From Microbulbifer thermotolerans (GTDB lineage Bacteria > Pseudomonadota > Gammaproteobacteria > Pseudomonadales > Cellvibrionaceae): 64,000 nucleotides of DNA. Under the pieces are notes generated by a model. The model did not search any database. It was not told where the DNA came from and was given only the letters and a program-made list of their open reading frames with translations. Below are positions 33,781 through 43,268 of the stretch, in pieces (the first letter of the stretch is position 1; each line of letters starts with the position of its first letter). A program made the position numbers and the translations under genes. The DNA is taken from positions 124,001 to 188,000 of the forward strand of contig NZ_FOKT01000006.1 of NCBI RefSeq assembly GCF_900112305.1. Reading direction: 5' to 3'.

Positions 33781-33993
33781 AGGCACCTCTGATTAATTCA
33801 CTTCCTGACGTAAAAACGCTTTGGAGCCAGATGAGAAGCTCAGGTGATAGGCTGGCCATTTCGAAACCGTCGGATACAAGGATGTATCCGTCGGAGCTAC
33901 AGGGAAGCACTCGTGCGTTTTTGAAATGGCCATCCTATTGCCTGAGTGCCCCGGAAGTGCTCAATCGCTTGGAAGCGAATACATCAGAGGCCC
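33781..33993 (+). repeat. Palindromic intergenic element, full-length copy
   Basis: The left end GGCACCTCTGATTAATTC and right end ACATCAGAGGCCCC are slightly diverged. The core palindrome is intact and matches the copies at 23240 and 28301 in the same orientation. It lies 26 bases before the DUF885 stop codon, between two convergent genes. Confidence 0.88.
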
Positions 33994-34019
33994 CTCAGAA
34001 GAATTCACCAAGGTTTTCT

Positions 34020-35906
34020 TCAGCGCTGTTTTTCCTGTTCAATCCAGCGTTCCACCAGTACTTCCAGAATGTCCAGCGGCACTGCGCCGTTGGCCAGAAC
34101 GGTGTCGTGGAACTGGCGGATATCAAACTGGTCGCCGAGTGCCTGTTTCGCTTTTTCGCGCAGTTCCACGATTTTGAGCATACCGATTTTATAGGCGGTG
34201 GCCTGGCCCGGCATGACGATGTAGCGCTCTATGGCTTTGACGACATCACCTTTCGGGTTGGGGGTATTTTGCAGCAAGTAGTTAATGGCCTCCTCGCGGG
34301 TCCACCGCTTGCTGTGGATGCCTGTATCCACCACTAGGCGGCCCGCGCGCCAGAGTTCCATCGCCAGGCGGCCAAAATCGGAATAGGGGTCCTGGTAGAA
34401 ACCCATTTCCTTGGGAACCAGCTCGGCGTAGAGCCCCCAGCCCTCGGTGTAGGCGGTGTAGCTGCCGAACTTGCGGAATTTGGGAATTCCCTCCAGTTCC
34501 TGGGCAATGGATAGCTGCATATGGTGGCCGGGGATCCCTTCGTGATAGGCCAGGGCCTCCATCTGATAGGTGGGCATGTTTTTGGTGTTGTACAGGTTGG
34601 CGTAGTAGATGCCGGGGCGTGAGCCGTCCGGGGCGGGTCGCTGGTAGAAAGCCTTGCCCGCGGATTTTTCGCGGAAAGGCTCCACGGCTTTGACGATTAA
34701 ATCCGCCTTGGGCTTGGTGATAAACAGCTCGTCCAGGCGGCCTTTCATGGTGTCGATAATTTCTGTGGCCTTTTCCAGGTAGCGTTGTTTACCGTCCGCG
34801 GTGTTGGGATAGTAGAACTGCTCATCGGTGCGCATGAATTCAAAGAAATCCTGCAGACTGCCGTCAAACGCCACTCGCTGCATGATTTCGCGCATTTCGC
34901 CGTGTATGCGCGCCACTTCTTGCAGGCCGATTTCATGGATCTCGTCTGCACTCAGATCTGTGGTGGTGTATTGCCGCAATTTGAACGCATAGAATTCGTC
35001 GCCGTTGGCGAGTTTCCAGACTCCGTCATCGGTAGTGGCGCGCTTCTCCAGTTGCTGAAGGTAAGCGATCAGTTTCCTGTAGGCGGGGCCGGCGCTGGAA
35101 AGCAGCGCTGACTTGGCTTTGCCTACCAGCTGTTCTTTGCGTTCGCTGTCGATCGCCAACTGTTCCACCTTACCCTTGAAGTCCGCGAACAGGGTGCTGT
35201 CATCGCCGTCGTCAAAAGGAGCGCCGGTGATCAGGTTTCTGGCATCGCTGATCACATAGGGAAAGACAAATTTAGGCACTATGGTTCCGGCTTCGGCGCA
35301 CGCCTCCAGGTTTTTCTGCAATTGGTCGAAGTGCGCTGGCAGGGCGTTGAGGCGTGCGATATAGGCCTCTGCGTCATCGGCGTTATCAATGCGGTGCTGG
35401 TTGATCAACAGTGATGCGACGCCCGTGTGCACCGCATACATTTGATTGACGGGGTAGCTGTGCAGGCGCCATTTGTAGGCCTCGATCTCCTGTTCCAGTT
35501 TGCGCTTGGCCAGTTGCAGACTCAAGTACGTGGCGTCGTCGAGTTTGGACGGGTCCAGCTTATTCAGTGTGGCCAGCTGACGCAGGTTGATATCGTGTGT
35601 CTCCTGGGCAAACTCGGGGGAGAGGTCGTCCCATTTGCCGTAGTCCTCTTTTACGCCCAGGAAGGTCATAAATTGCGGGCTGCGGGATAGATGCTCCTGG
35701 AAAAAGTCCTCGAACAGCCGGTTGGCTTGGGCGATGGCCGCCGGGTCGGCACTTCCCGGAGCCGGGAGCGTCTGTGGGGCTGCTTGAGTGGCCTCGGTAC
35801 TTTCCCGCTTGATTTGCGGTGAAATTTCGGAATTACGATCGCGGTCACAGCCGGTCATCGCTATTGCGCTGATGGCAGTGGCGAACAGGGTGGTTATTAG
35901 CTTCAT
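34020..35906 (-). CDS. DUF885 metallopeptidase-like lipoprotein
   Basis: The 628-residue protein starts with a lipoprotein signal peptide (LFATAISAIAMTGC). The DUF885 hallmark YHEGIPGHHMQLSIAQE near residue 460 gives an HE-x3-x-GHH zinc site, and EGWGLYAE supplies a nearby glutamate. Members are exported peptidases of poorly known substrate. I chose ATG 35906 since GGGGAG lies seven bases upstream; two codons earlier (35912) is possible. The frame continues upstream to 36110, but that part overlaps the terminator and sodB and lacks homologous features. Together with the M2 and M49-like proteins it suggests an exported peptide-degrading set. Confidence 0.9.
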   Translation of the reverse strand: MKLITTLFATAISAIAMTGCDRDRNSEISPQIKRESTEATQAAPQTLPAPGSADPAAIAQANRLFEDFFQEHLSRSPQFMTFLGVKEDYGKWDDLSPEFAQETHDINLRQLATLNKLDPSKLDDATYLSLQLAKRKLEQEIEAYKWRLHSYPVNQMYAVHTGVASLLINQHRIDNADDAEAYIARLNALPAHFDQLQKNLEACAEAGTIVPKFVFPYVISDARNLITGAPFDDGDDSTLFADFKGKVEQLAIDSERKEQLVGKAKSALLSSAGPAYRKLIAYLQQLEKRATTDDGVWKLANGDEFYAFKLRQYTTTDLSADEIHEIGLQEVARIHGEMREIMQRVAFDGSLQDFFEFMRTDEQFYYPNTADGKQRYLEKATEIIDTMKGRLDELFITKPKADLIVKAVEPFREKSAGKAFYQRPAPDGSRPGIYYANLYNTKNMPTYQMEALAYHEGIPGHHMQLSIAQELEGIPKFRKFGSYTAYTEGWGLYAELVPKEMGFYQDPYSDFGRLAMELWRAGRLVVDTGIHSKRWTREEAINYLLQNTPNPKGDVVKAIERYIVMPGQATAYKIGMLKIVELREKAKQALGDQFDIRQFHDTVLANGAVPLDILEVLVERWIEQEKQR

Positions 35907-35953
35907 CGTCATCTCCCCTGTTATCTTTGCTGTTGTTTTTGGTGCGGTCTCTA

Positions 35954-35984
35954 CAAAAAAAGCGGGCGCAGGGCCCGCTTTTAT
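35954..35984. terminator. Intrinsic terminator after sodB
   Basis: On the minus strand AAAAGCGGGC and GCCCGCTTTTTTT form a stem with a T-run directly after the sodB stop. The DUF885 gene lies beyond it in the same direction. Confidence 0.85.
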
Positions 35985-36001
35985 GCGTTTTCGGTGTCTT
36001 C

Positions 36002-36586
36002 TCAGGCGCCGAAGTTCTGGTTCACGAAGTCCCAGTTCACCAGGTTCCAGAAAGCTTCGAGGTACTTCGGACGCAGGTTGCGGTAGTCGATGTAGTAGGC
36101 ATGCTCCCAAACGTCACAGGTCAGCAGGGGAGTCTGGTCGGCTTCGGTCAGCGGTGTGCCGGCGTTGGAGGTGTTGACGATGGCGAGGGTGCCGTCGTTC
36201 TTCTTGACCAGCCAGGTCCAGCCGGAGCCGAAGTTGTTTACGGCACTGGTGCTGAATTCTTCCTTGAACTTGTCAAAGGAGCCAAACGCCTTGTCGATCG
36301 CTTCGGCAACAGGGCCAGTGGGGGCGCCGCCGCCATTGGGGCTCAGGCAGTTCCAGTAAAAAGTGTGGTTCCAAACCTGGGCTGCGTTGTTGAACACACC
36401 ACCGGAAGAGGTTTTGATGACTTCTTCCAGAGATTTGTCGGCGTCGGGTGTACCTTCCAGCAGGCCGTTCAGTTTGTCTACGTAAGTTTTGTGGTGCTTG
36501 CCGTAGTGGTACTCGAGGGTTTCCTCAGAGATATGCGGTTCCAGGGCATTCTTCGCGTAGGGGAGTTCAGGCAGTTCGAAAGCCAT
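36002..36586 (-). CDS. sodB: Iron superoxide dismutase
   Basis: SodB converts superoxide to hydrogen peroxide and oxygen in the cytoplasm. The 194-residue protein starts [20 protein letters not shown] and has the metal ligands His in EYHYGKHH, His in WNHTFYW, and Asp and His in [11 protein letters not shown]. The [19 protein letters not shown] block and the Gln-containing segment near 70 favour iron over manganese, but this is from motif memory. The gene has its own terminator. Confidence 0.95.
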   Translation of the reverse strand: MAFELPELPYAKNALEPHISEETLEYHYGKHHKTYVDKLNGLLEGTPDADKSLEEVIKTSSGGVFNNAAQVWNHTFYWNCLSPNGGGAPTGPVAEAIDKAFGSFDKFKEEFSTSAVNNFGSGWTWLVKKNDGTLAIVNTSNAGTPLTEADQTPLLTCDVWEHAYYIDYRNLRPKYLEAFWNLVNWDFVNQNFGA

Positions 36587-36909
36587 GGTGTTTTCCTTCC
36601 TTTGTGACAGGTTGTTGGTGAGGGCATTCTACACGGGCCATCGGGCGTTATTAAGCCGGGATAGCGGAGAAACGCGTATGGGGGCGGATTTCTCAATCGC
36701 AAGGGGGGATGTAGAATCCTTCTGGCTTTTGGTGTCTGCGCGGTTACGAGACGCCGTTTGTCCCGCCTGTGGCCTCCGGCTAGGCTATAGAGGAGCGCTT
36801 ACTTTTTCGTCAGCTTTTGGTATAACTGCCGCTGGATTCAAGTCATGACAGATCCGGATACCAAGTGTCGGGTGCCCGGATCAGTGAAATCATCAGGTAA
36901 ATAGTCAAT
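36587..36909. other. Intergenic region between divergent sodB and the coiled-coil gene
   Basis: About 320 bases that must contain both promoters. I see no RNA gene, repeat or convincing open frame; an 87-codon frame on + lacks a ribosome binding site and family features. Confidence 0.4.
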
Positions 36910-37647
36910 ATGCAACGCAGAGAGCCAACATTGGACAGCAGCGCCGCCATCGAGCCGCAATTGGATACCGGGCCCATCGGGCGCAGCCCGCGTACGCCGC
37001 AGCCCGCGCCCGTTGCGGAGGAACCGGGCGGCGGCTTCCCGGTACTGGCCCTGTTTGCGCTGATACTGGCTCTGGCGGGACTGGGTGCGGCGGCCTTCCT
37101 GTATCAGCAGTGGCAGGCCAGCCGGGTTCAATTGGTCGATGCGGAGGCCCGTATCGCCGAGCTGGAGAAGCGTTTTGAAATGTCGGACGAAGAGGCATCG
37201 GCGTCTGTCGAGGTGCTCAACGCCAAGGTCAAAGAGAACGCCTCCGAAATCCGCAAGCTCTGGGGCGTGTCATACGACACCAACCGCAAGAGCATTGCCG
37301 CCAATAAGAAGTCCGCGGCTGCCAACAAGAAAGAGCTGGCTGCCCTGGCGGGCAAGGTCAATGGGCTGAGCGCCAGTGTGCAAAAGATTGCCGCGGTGGA
37401 ATCCTCCCTGGCGGAGCTGCGTAAGAGCACTACCGAAAAGCAGCGCGAAACGGCGGACAAACTGGTTAGCCTGGAACGCCAGCTGGCTTCCGTGCGTTCT
37501 GATCTCACCGCCCGTGTGGGCGCCAACGAAGAAGCGGTCGAATCCATGGACGCCTATCGCCGCTCAGTGAATAAAGACCTGGTGCAGCTGCGCGAGGCCA
37601 TTCGCAGCCTGCAGTCCGGTTCCAGCACTGCCGCATCGTCCCTTTAA
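36910..37647 (+). CDS. Membrane-anchored coiled-coil protein of unknown function
   Basis: The 245-residue protein has a Pro-rich cytoplasmic N-terminus (about 1-45), one transmembrane helix VLALFALILALAGLGAAAFL (about 46-65), and then about 170 residues of heptad-rich, charged coiled coil (AEARIAELEKRF, SSLAELRKSTTEKQRETADK). Two near repeats SIAANKKSAAANKKE are visible. It resembles small envelope or cell-division scaffold proteins in layout, but I recognise no family. It lies upstream of the fumarase gene with a degenerate repeat element between. Confidence 0.75.
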   Translation: MQRREPTLDSSAAIEPQLDTGPIGRSPRTPQPAPVAEEPGGGFPVLALFALILALAGLGAAAFLYQQWQASRVQLVDAEARIAELEKRFEMSDEEASASVEVLNAKVKENASEIRKLWGVSYDTNRKSIAANKKSAAANKKELAALAGKVNGLSASVQKIAAVESSLAELRKSTTEKQRETADKLVSLERQLASVRSDLTARVGANEEAVESMDAYRRSVNKDLVQLREAIRSLQSGSSTAASSL

Positions 37648-37830
37648 GGAACCGCTGACCAATTTCATATGAAGCTTCAACGAGCGGTAGTCCCGGATCG
37701 AAAGCTTATGTGACGGGATCGGCGAGTTGAAGCAGCGGGGTACAGGGACGTACCCGATGGCACTAACGGAGGGTTGTGAATCGCCGAACAGTCTACTCTC
37801 CCACAGGATCATTCTCAGGACTCTTAGAGC
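37648..37830 (+). repeat. Highly diverged relative of the palindromic element
   Basis: GGAACCGCTGACCAATTTC directly after the stop codon resembles a left terminal repeat, and a central GGGGTACAGGGACGTACCCG echoes the nested stem. Arms CGGCGAGTTGAAG and CTTCAACGAGC are unlike the other copies. Membership is plausible only. Confidence 0.4.
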
Positions 37831-37931
37831 GATCAGCGATCGTGTTAGCCGGTCAGCTCAGCATTTCCCGCAATACCCCCACAAATTGTGTAAAATTGCC
37901 CGCCTCCCCGAGACGTTAACCGGAGTCGGAC

Positions 37932-39440
37932 ATGACCACTATCCGCCAGGATGATCTGATCGACAGCGTCGCCGACGCATTGCAATTCATCTCTTACTAT
38001 CACCCGCGGGACTTTATTCAGGCCCTGCACAAAGCCTACGAAAAGGAAGCCAATCCGGCGGCCAAGGATGCCATGGCGCAGATACTGATCAATTCGCGCA
38101 TGTGTGCCCAGGGCCATCGCCCCATTTGCCAGGACACCGGCATCGTCACGGTGAAGATGAAGGTGGGTATGAATGTTCAGTGGGATGCGGAGATGAGTGT
38201 GACCGAGATGGTCAACGAGGGTGTGCGCCGCGCCTACACAAACCCGGACAATGTTCTGCGCGCGTCCATCCTCGCGGACCCGGACGGCGCCCGCAAGAAC
38301 ACCGGCGACAACACCCCGGCGGTGATTCACTATGAAATCGTGCCCGGTGACACCGTAGAAGTCTATGTGGCGGCCAAAGGTGGTGGCAGTGAGGCGAAAA
38401 GCAAGTTCGCCATGCTGAACCCCTCCGACTCCGTCGTAGACTGGGTCTTGCAGATGGTGCCCCAGATGGGTGCAGGCTGGTGTCCCCCGGGAATGCTGGG
38501 CATAGGCATCGGTGGAACCGCCGAGAAGGCCATGCTGTTGGCGAAGGAATCCCTGCTGGACCCGATCGATATTCAGGAACTGCAGGAGCGTGGTCCCGCC
38601 AACCGCGCCGAAGAGCTGCGCCTGGAGTTGTATGAGAAGGTCAACAGGCTGGGGATCGGTGCTCAGGGCCTGGGTGGCCTTACTACTGTGCTGGATGTGA
38701 AGGTCAAGGATTTCCCGACCCACGCCGCCAACAAGGCGGTGGCGATCATCCCCAACTGCGCCGCTACCCGCCACACCCACTTCACTCTGGACGGCTCCGG
38801 TCCGGCGCGTCAGACGCCGCCGGCACTGTCAGACTGGCCGGAAATCACCCGCGAAGCGGGCGGTGGTGCGCGGCGGGTGAATCTGGATACCGTCACCCGC
38901 GAGGATGTGCTGAGCTGGCAGCCCGGCGAAACCCTGCTGCTCAACGGTAAAATGCTCACTGGCCGCGATGCCGCGCACAAGAAGATGGTGGATATCCTTG
39001 CCAAAGGTGAGAAACTGCCGGTGGACCTGTCCGGTCGCTTTATCTATTACGTGGGCCCGGTGGACCCCGTGCGTGACGAAGTGGTGGGTCCTGCAGGTCC
39101 CACAACCGCGACCCGCATGGACAAGTTCACCCGCACCATGTTGGAGCAAACCGGTCTACTGGGGATGATAGGCAAGGCCGAGCGCGGCCCCGCCGCGATC
39201 GAGGCCATCCGCGACAACAAAGCCGTTTATTTGATGGCTGTCGGCGGTGCCGCCTATCTGGTGGCTCAGGCGATCAAGGAGGCCCGGGTCGTCGCCTTCC
39301 CGGAGCTGGGGATGGAAGCCATCTACGAGTTCGAGGTGGAGGATATGCCGGTGACCGTGGCTGTAGATAGCCAGGGAGACTCTGTACACAGCAGCGGCCC
39401 GCTGATCTGGAAAGAAAAAATCGCAGAGAGTGCGGTTTAA
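37932..39440 (+). CDS. fumA: Class I fumarate hydratase (iron-sulfur)
   Basis: The enzyme interconverts fumarate and malate in the citric acid cycle using a 4Fe-4S cluster. The 502-residue length is typical of single-chain class I fumarases. Cluster cysteines are seen in RPICQDTGI (about residue 65), GAGWCPPGMLG (about 180) and IIPNCAATRHTHF (about 275). GKMLTGRDAAHKKM is the catalytic C-terminal motif of the beta-type domain. It is cytoplasmic and oxygen sensitive. A strong terminator follows. Confidence 0.94.
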   Translation: MTTIRQDDLIDSVADALQFISYYHPRDFIQALHKAYEKEANPAAKDAMAQILINSRMCAQGHRPICQDTGIVTVKMKVGMNVQWDAEMSVTEMVNEGVRRAYTNPDNVLRASILADPDGARKNTGDNTPAVIHYEIVPGDTVEVYVAAKGGGSEAKSKFAMLNPSDSVVDWVLQMVPQMGAGWCPPGMLGIGIGGTAEKAMLLAKESLLDPIDIQELQERGPANRAEELRLELYEKVNRLGIGAQGLGGLTTVLDVKVKDFPTHAANKAVAIIPNCAATRHTHFTLDGSGPARQTPPALSDWPEITREAGGGARRVNLDTVTREDVLSWQPGETLLLNGKMLTGRDAAHKKMVDILAKGEKLPVDLSGRFIYYVGPVDPVRDEVVGPAGPTTATRMDKFTRTMLEQTGLLGMIGKAERGPAAIEAIRDNKAVYLMAVGGAAYLVAQAIKEARVVAFPELGMEAIYEFEVEDMPVTVAVDSQGDSVHSSGPLIWKEKIAESAV

Positions 39441-39459
39441 GGGGCGATCCCTTGTGGGT

Positions 39460-39497
39460 AAAAGGCCGGTCTCGTTTTGAGACCGGCCTTTTTTTTT
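39460..39497 (+). terminator. Intrinsic terminator after the fumarase gene
   Basis: AAAGGCCGGTCTC and GAGACCGGCCTTT make a 13-bp stem followed by a long T-run. Confidence 0.92.
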
Positions 39498-39692
39498 GGG
39501 GAAGGCGGAGAAGGATAGGGGGCTCAAACGGCACTTTCCTGTGTCGTTTTTAGTAATCTGTCCCATTTAGCGCGGTCAAAACCATATAAAATCGGTTTTT
39601 GGTCGGTGCACTTGTTTCCTTCGGGTGTGGCGGTTAGAGTCAGTCCAAGTCAAGACAAGCCATAATAAACACAATATCTTGAGGACTCTCCT

Positions 39693-40037
39693 ATGACCGA
39701 ACTCGCCCAACAACAGTGTGAAGCCTGCCGCGCCGATGCCCCTTTGGTCAGCGATGAAGAACTCCCAGAGCTGCTGCGGCAGATCCCCGATTGGACACCG
39801 ATAACCCGCGACGGAATTCTGCAACTGGAGCGGGTCTTTAAGTTCCGTAACTTCAAGCAGGCGCTGGCGTTTACCAACCGCGTGGGTGCCATCGCGGAGG
39901 AGGCCGGTCACCACCCGGCGCTGCTGACTGAATGGGGTAAAGTGACCGTGACCTGGTGGAGCCACGAAGCCAAGGGGCTGCACAAGAACGACTTCATCAT
40001 GGCCGCACGTACCGACCAGCAGCTTGAGGCGGAGTAG
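39693..40037 (+). CDS. phhB: Pterin-4a-carbinolamine dehydratase
   Basis: PhhB dehydrates 4a-hydroxytetrahydrobiopterin, regenerating the pterin cofactor of phenylalanine hydroxylase. The 114-residue protein has [20 protein letters not shown] and [20 protein letters not shown], then [15 protein letters not shown]; the active-site histidines sit in GHHP and SHEA (the latter usually T-H). No phhA is adjacent, so it may serve general pterin recycling or Moco-independent roles. AGGA lies upstream of the ATG. Confidence 0.92.
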   Translation: MTELAQQQCEACRADAPLVSDEELPELLRQIPDWTPITRDGILQLERVFKFRNFKQALAFTNRVGAIAEEAGHHPALLTEWGKVTVTWWSHEAKGLHKNDFIMAARTDQQLEAE

Positions 40038-40141
40038 CCGGAAGTTTCCACTGGCGGCCCGCTTCGTCAGGATCGGTGGTCCCACTTTCATCGGACCGCC
40101 GCTTATGTCTGATGCCAGGATTGTAAAGGTACGGGACCGCC

Positions 40142-40372
40142 ATGCTGAGAATGAAGTCCACCTGCGAGCGCTGCAGCGCTCCGCTGGGGCTCACCGACCG
40201 CGCTTTTATCTGCTCATTTGAATGTACGTTCTGCCCCCACTGTGCCCGGCAGCTGGAGATGTGCTGTCCCAACTGTCAGGGGCAGCTGGTGCTGCGCCCG
40301 CCCCGCAGCCACTCACCCACGGAGCGGCCGCCGCAGCGCTTCAAGGCCAAACTGGAAAAATTGCTGAAATAA
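40142..40372 (+). CDS. DUF1272 zinc-ribbon protein
   Basis: The 76-residue protein carries four pairs of cysteines: CERC, ICSFECTFC, C-ARQLEMCC and PNC. The layout C-x2-C, then C-x3-C-x2-C, then C-x5-CC-x2-C matches DUF1272, a small family probably binding zinc, of unknown function. ATG 40142 (MLRMKSTCERC) or 40151 could start it. It follows phhB by 104 bases on the same strand. Confidence 0.85.
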   Translation: MLRMKSTCERCSAPLGLTDRAFICSFECTFCPHCARQLEMCCPNCQGQLVLRPPRSHSPTERPPQRFKAKLEKLLK

Positions 40373-40417
40373 GTTGCCCTTTGCCGGGAAGAGACGGGCC
40401 GCTCGGTGCCCGTGGCA

Positions 40418-41188
40418 TCACCGGGGTATACCGGTGCCGCGGCTTGCCCAGAGCAAAAACTCCCGGTTGCCGTCACCGCCCCGGATGGGGCTGTCGATGT
40501 ACTCCTTGACCTCCAATCCCAGCGCTTTACACATCCCAGTGACCTTCTCCTGTACTTTGGGATAGAGTGCTGTGTCCCGCACAAGACCGCCCTTGCCGAT
40601 GCCCTCCGGCCCCACCTCGAATTGGGGTTTCACCAGGCTGAGCAGCTCGCCACCGGGGCGGAGCAGTGCCGGCAGCCGCGGCAGTATCAATGTCTGGGAG
40701 ATAAAGGACACATCCATGACGATTGCATCGAAACCGCTGTCGCCATAGGGTGCCAGTTGAGCGGCGGTCAGACTGCGGGCGTTGATGCCTTCGAATAGAT
40801 GCATGCGCGGGTCCTCGCGCAGTTTGGCCGCCAGCTGATCGCGGCCCACATCCACGCCCACCACCTGTGCCGCGCCACGCTGCAGCAGGCAGTCGCTGAA
40901 TCCACCTGTGGAGCAGCCTACGTCCAGGGCATTCCAGCCGCTCGCGTCCAGCCCCGTGTGGTCGAGTATGGCGGCCAGCTTTAGTCCGGCGCGAGATACA
41001 TAGCAGTCTTCCGGCAGTGGTTCCACTCTGAGTTCCCAGTCTTCGCCAACCGGCTGGCCCGCTTTTCGTGCGGGTTGCCAGTGGCCGCCGGAGGAGAGCA
41101 TTACCCTGCCTGCGTCCACCAGTTTTTTTGCGTGGGTGCGGGAGTTGGCCAGGTTGCGTTGTACTAACAAAATATCCAGACGGGTCAC
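40418..41188 (-). CDS. tlyA: TlyA-family 2'-O-ribose RNA methyltransferase
   Basis: The 256-residue protein has an N-terminal S4 RNA-binding domain (TRLDILLVQRNLANSRTHAK) and an FtsJ-like Rossmann domain with ALDVGCSTGGFSDCLLQRGA for S-adenosylmethionine binding. Lys, Asp, Lys, Glu residues of the K-D-K-E tetrad are seen in SRAGLKL, VMDVSFIS, LVKPQFEVG and the last part. TlyA methylates C1409 of 16S and C1920 of 23S rRNA in mycobacteria; which site this one uses is unknown. It ends convergent with DUF1272. Confidence 0.9.
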   Translation of the reverse strand: MTRLDILLVQRNLANSRTHAKKLVDAGRVMLSSGGHWQPARKAGQPVGEDWELRVEPLPEDCYVSRAGLKLAAILDHTGLDASGWNALDVGCSTGGFSDCLLQRGAAQVVGVDVGRDQLAAKLREDPRMHLFEGINARSLTAAQLAPYGDSGFDAIVMDVSFISQTLILPRLPALLRPGGELLSLVKPQFEVGPEGIGKGGLVRDTALYPKVQEKVTGMCKALGLEVKEYIDSPIRGGDGNREFLLWASRGTGIPR

Positions 41189-41352
41189 GAAACAGGCTAT
41201 TGTCCAAAAGGTGTAGAGGAGGAAATGATTGCCATGCTACCCTCCGACTCCCGTTGATAGAAGTACCGGCGCACTACGGTGGTTGCCGCATGTGTTTGGA
41301 TGCTTGGCGGCACGGGTGCGAACTACTCTAGAAGAAAGGAGGTCGGTGGCCG

Positions 41353-42828
41353 ATGGCAAAAAGGGTGCTGGATAAATTCAAGATTCGCAAGGGGAAGGTG
41401 TTTGAGGCGCCCCTGGAAAATGCCTTTGGACGGCTGGTAACCCCGTTCGAGGAATTTATCCACCGCCAGAGCAGTAGTGGCATATTGCTGATGCTAAGTG
41501 CCGTGGCGGCGCTTTTGATTGCCAATTCTCCTCTGCAGCACGCATACGAACATATACTGCACATGCCGCTGAGCCTCAATATCGGCGACTGGACCTTTTC
41601 ACTCACGGTGCACCACTGGATTAATGACGGCCTGATGGCCATCTTTTTCTTTCTCGTTGGCCTGGAACTGAAACGTGAATTTCTGGTGGGGGAGCTTTCC
41701 GATCTCAAGCAGGCGGTGTTGCCGGTGCTCGCCGCCGTCGGCGGTATGTTGGTTCCGGCACTGATCTACGCGGGCTTAAACAGTGGAACCGAGGCGGAGC
41801 CCGGCTGGGGCATCCCGATGGCCACGGATATTGCCTTTGCCGTGGGTTGTATCGCGCTTCTCGGCAACCGGGTACCGCGCTCAGTAGTCATGTTCCTGGT
41901 GGCTCTGGCGATTGTCGACGACTTGGGGGCGATTCTGGTGATCGCCATCTGGTATACCGAGGACGTCAAGATGACGGCGCTGATGACCGCGGGCGCCCTG
42001 GTGTTGATTATGTGGCTGTTCAAGGCGGCTGGGGTGCGCCGTTCTCCAGCCTATGTTTTCGTCGGTATGCTGCTCTGGTATGAGCTGCACGAGGCTGGGG
42101 TGCACGCTACCCTGGCGGGTGTCATTACCGCTTTGGCCTTGCCCGCGCGGCCAAAATATGACCCGGTGGCGTTCAGCTCATTTGTCAAAGATATTATCCG
42201 CAGTTTCGACCGCTGCTTTCGCCCCGGCGATAACATCATTGCCAACGACGCGTTGCGGGCCCGGGTAATGGCCCTGGGTAACGGTGTCAACCTGGCGCAA
42301 TCGCCGCTGCAGCGTATGGAGACCCGTTTGCATATACCGGTGGCATTCCTGGTGATACCGATTTTTGCGCTGGCGAACGCGGGGATACCCTTCGACAGCT
42401 TCACCAGCAGCGAGGCAGTGTTTAATCCCCTGACCATGGGGGTTATCGCCGGCTTGGTGGTGGGCAAGCTGGTGGGAATCACCGGCGCCACCTGGTTGGG
42501 CTGGAAACTTGGTTTGGGGCGTCTGCCCAGAGGGGCCAGCTTCCACCATATTGTCGGTGTTGCACTGCTTGGCGGTATAGGTTTCACCATGTCGATTTTT
42601 ATTTCAGAACTTGCCTTCGCGGGGCAATCGGAATTGCTGGTGCAGGCCAAGGCGGGTGTGCTATTGGCCTCAGTGATCGCGGGTGTGCTGGGCTTTCTGG
42701 TACTGAGCCGGGCGCCGGTTTCCGAAGAGGCCGAAATGGTGGAAGCCGTATCGGAAGCCAGGGATGTAAAAGCGGCGGCGGAAAAAGCTGCTGGGGAACC
42801 GGTTCGACGGGATGCGGACGGGAGCTGA
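41353..42828 (+). CDS. nhaA: Na+/H+ antiporter NhaA
   Basis: NhaA expels Na+ in exchange for two H+ and maintains pH and sodium balance, which fits a marine organism. The 491-residue protein shows MATDIAFAVGCIALLG and LAIVDDLGAILVIA with the ion-binding Asp pair (Asp163-164 in E. coli). It is longer than the roughly 390-residue E. coli protein: a 25-residue N-terminal extension (VLDKFKIRKGKVFEAPLENA) and a C-terminal tail of about 50 charged residues are added. The first in-frame ATG at 41353 has GGAGGT upstream. Confidence 0.92.
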   Translation: MAKRVLDKFKIRKGKVFEAPLENAFGRLVTPFEEFIHRQSSSGILLMLSAVAALLIANSPLQHAYEHILHMPLSLNIGDWTFSLTVHHWINDGLMAIFFFLVGLELKREFLVGELSDLKQAVLPVLAAVGGMLVPALIYAGLNSGTEAEPGWGIPMATDIAFAVGCIALLGNRVPRSVVMFLVALAIVDDLGAILVIAIWYTEDVKMTALMTAGALVLIMWLFKAAGVRRSPAYVFVGMLLWYELHEAGVHATLAGVITALALPARPKYDPVAFSSFVKDIIRSFDRCFRPGDNIIANDALRARVMALGNGVNLAQSPLQRMETRLHIPVAFLVIPIFALANAGIPFDSFTSSEAVFNPLTMGVIAGLVVGKLVGITGATWLGWKLGLGRLPRGASFHHIVGVALLGGIGFTMSIFISELAFAGQSELLVQAKAGVLLASVIAGVLGFLVLSRAPVSEEAEMVEAVSEARDVKAAAEKAAGEPVRRDADGS

Positions 42829-42850
42829 GGCAGGCCTGTGCCGCGGAATC

Positions 42851-43024
42851 AGGGGCGCTCAGGCAATAGGATGGCCATTTCGAAAACGCACGAGTACTTC
42901 CCTGTAGCTCCGACGGATACATCCTTGTATCCGACGGTTTCGAAATGGCCAACCTATCACCTGAGCTTCTCATCTGGCTCCAAAGAGTTTTTACGTCAGG
43001 AAGTGAATTAATCAGAGGTTCCCT
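42851..43024 (-). repeat. Palindromic intergenic element, inverted, left end lost
   Basis: The core GGCCATTTCGAAAACGC to GACGGTTTCGAAATGGCC and the right end AAGTGAATTAATCAGAGG are intact. The usual left terminal repeat is absent; only GGAATCAGGG remains of it at 42845, so the insertion has been truncated. Confidence 0.85.
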
Positions 43025-43115
43025 AGGTAATTCTCCCCGGCTCTGGTATTTCAGAACCGCCGGATACAGGGACGTCCCGAGTGTTTTCGAAATGCCCAAC
43101 CCTTTGTCGGAGCGG
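43025..43115. repeat. Degenerate core next to the inverted element
   Basis: GGTATTTCAGAACCGCCGGATACAGGGACG and GTGTTTTCGAAATGCCCAAC are separated relics of the family core, immediately after the truncated copy. Confidence 0.55.
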
Positions 43116-43268
43116 TGCAAAAACAATTGTAGCGGCGCATGTATTAAACAGCGGCTTTTACATAGCCGCTTTTCTGTTGTCTATGCACAAGTGAATTGCT
43201 ATTTGAGTCGCGGTCGAAGGTTTGCCAAGCCCTGACTGCCGCCGTCACACAACTGGTCGGAGAGGATC

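Noticed and set aside
36585-36848. 87-codon frame on + after sodB
   Set aside because: It starts inside the sodB start region with no ribosome binding site, and the product has no recognisable feature.
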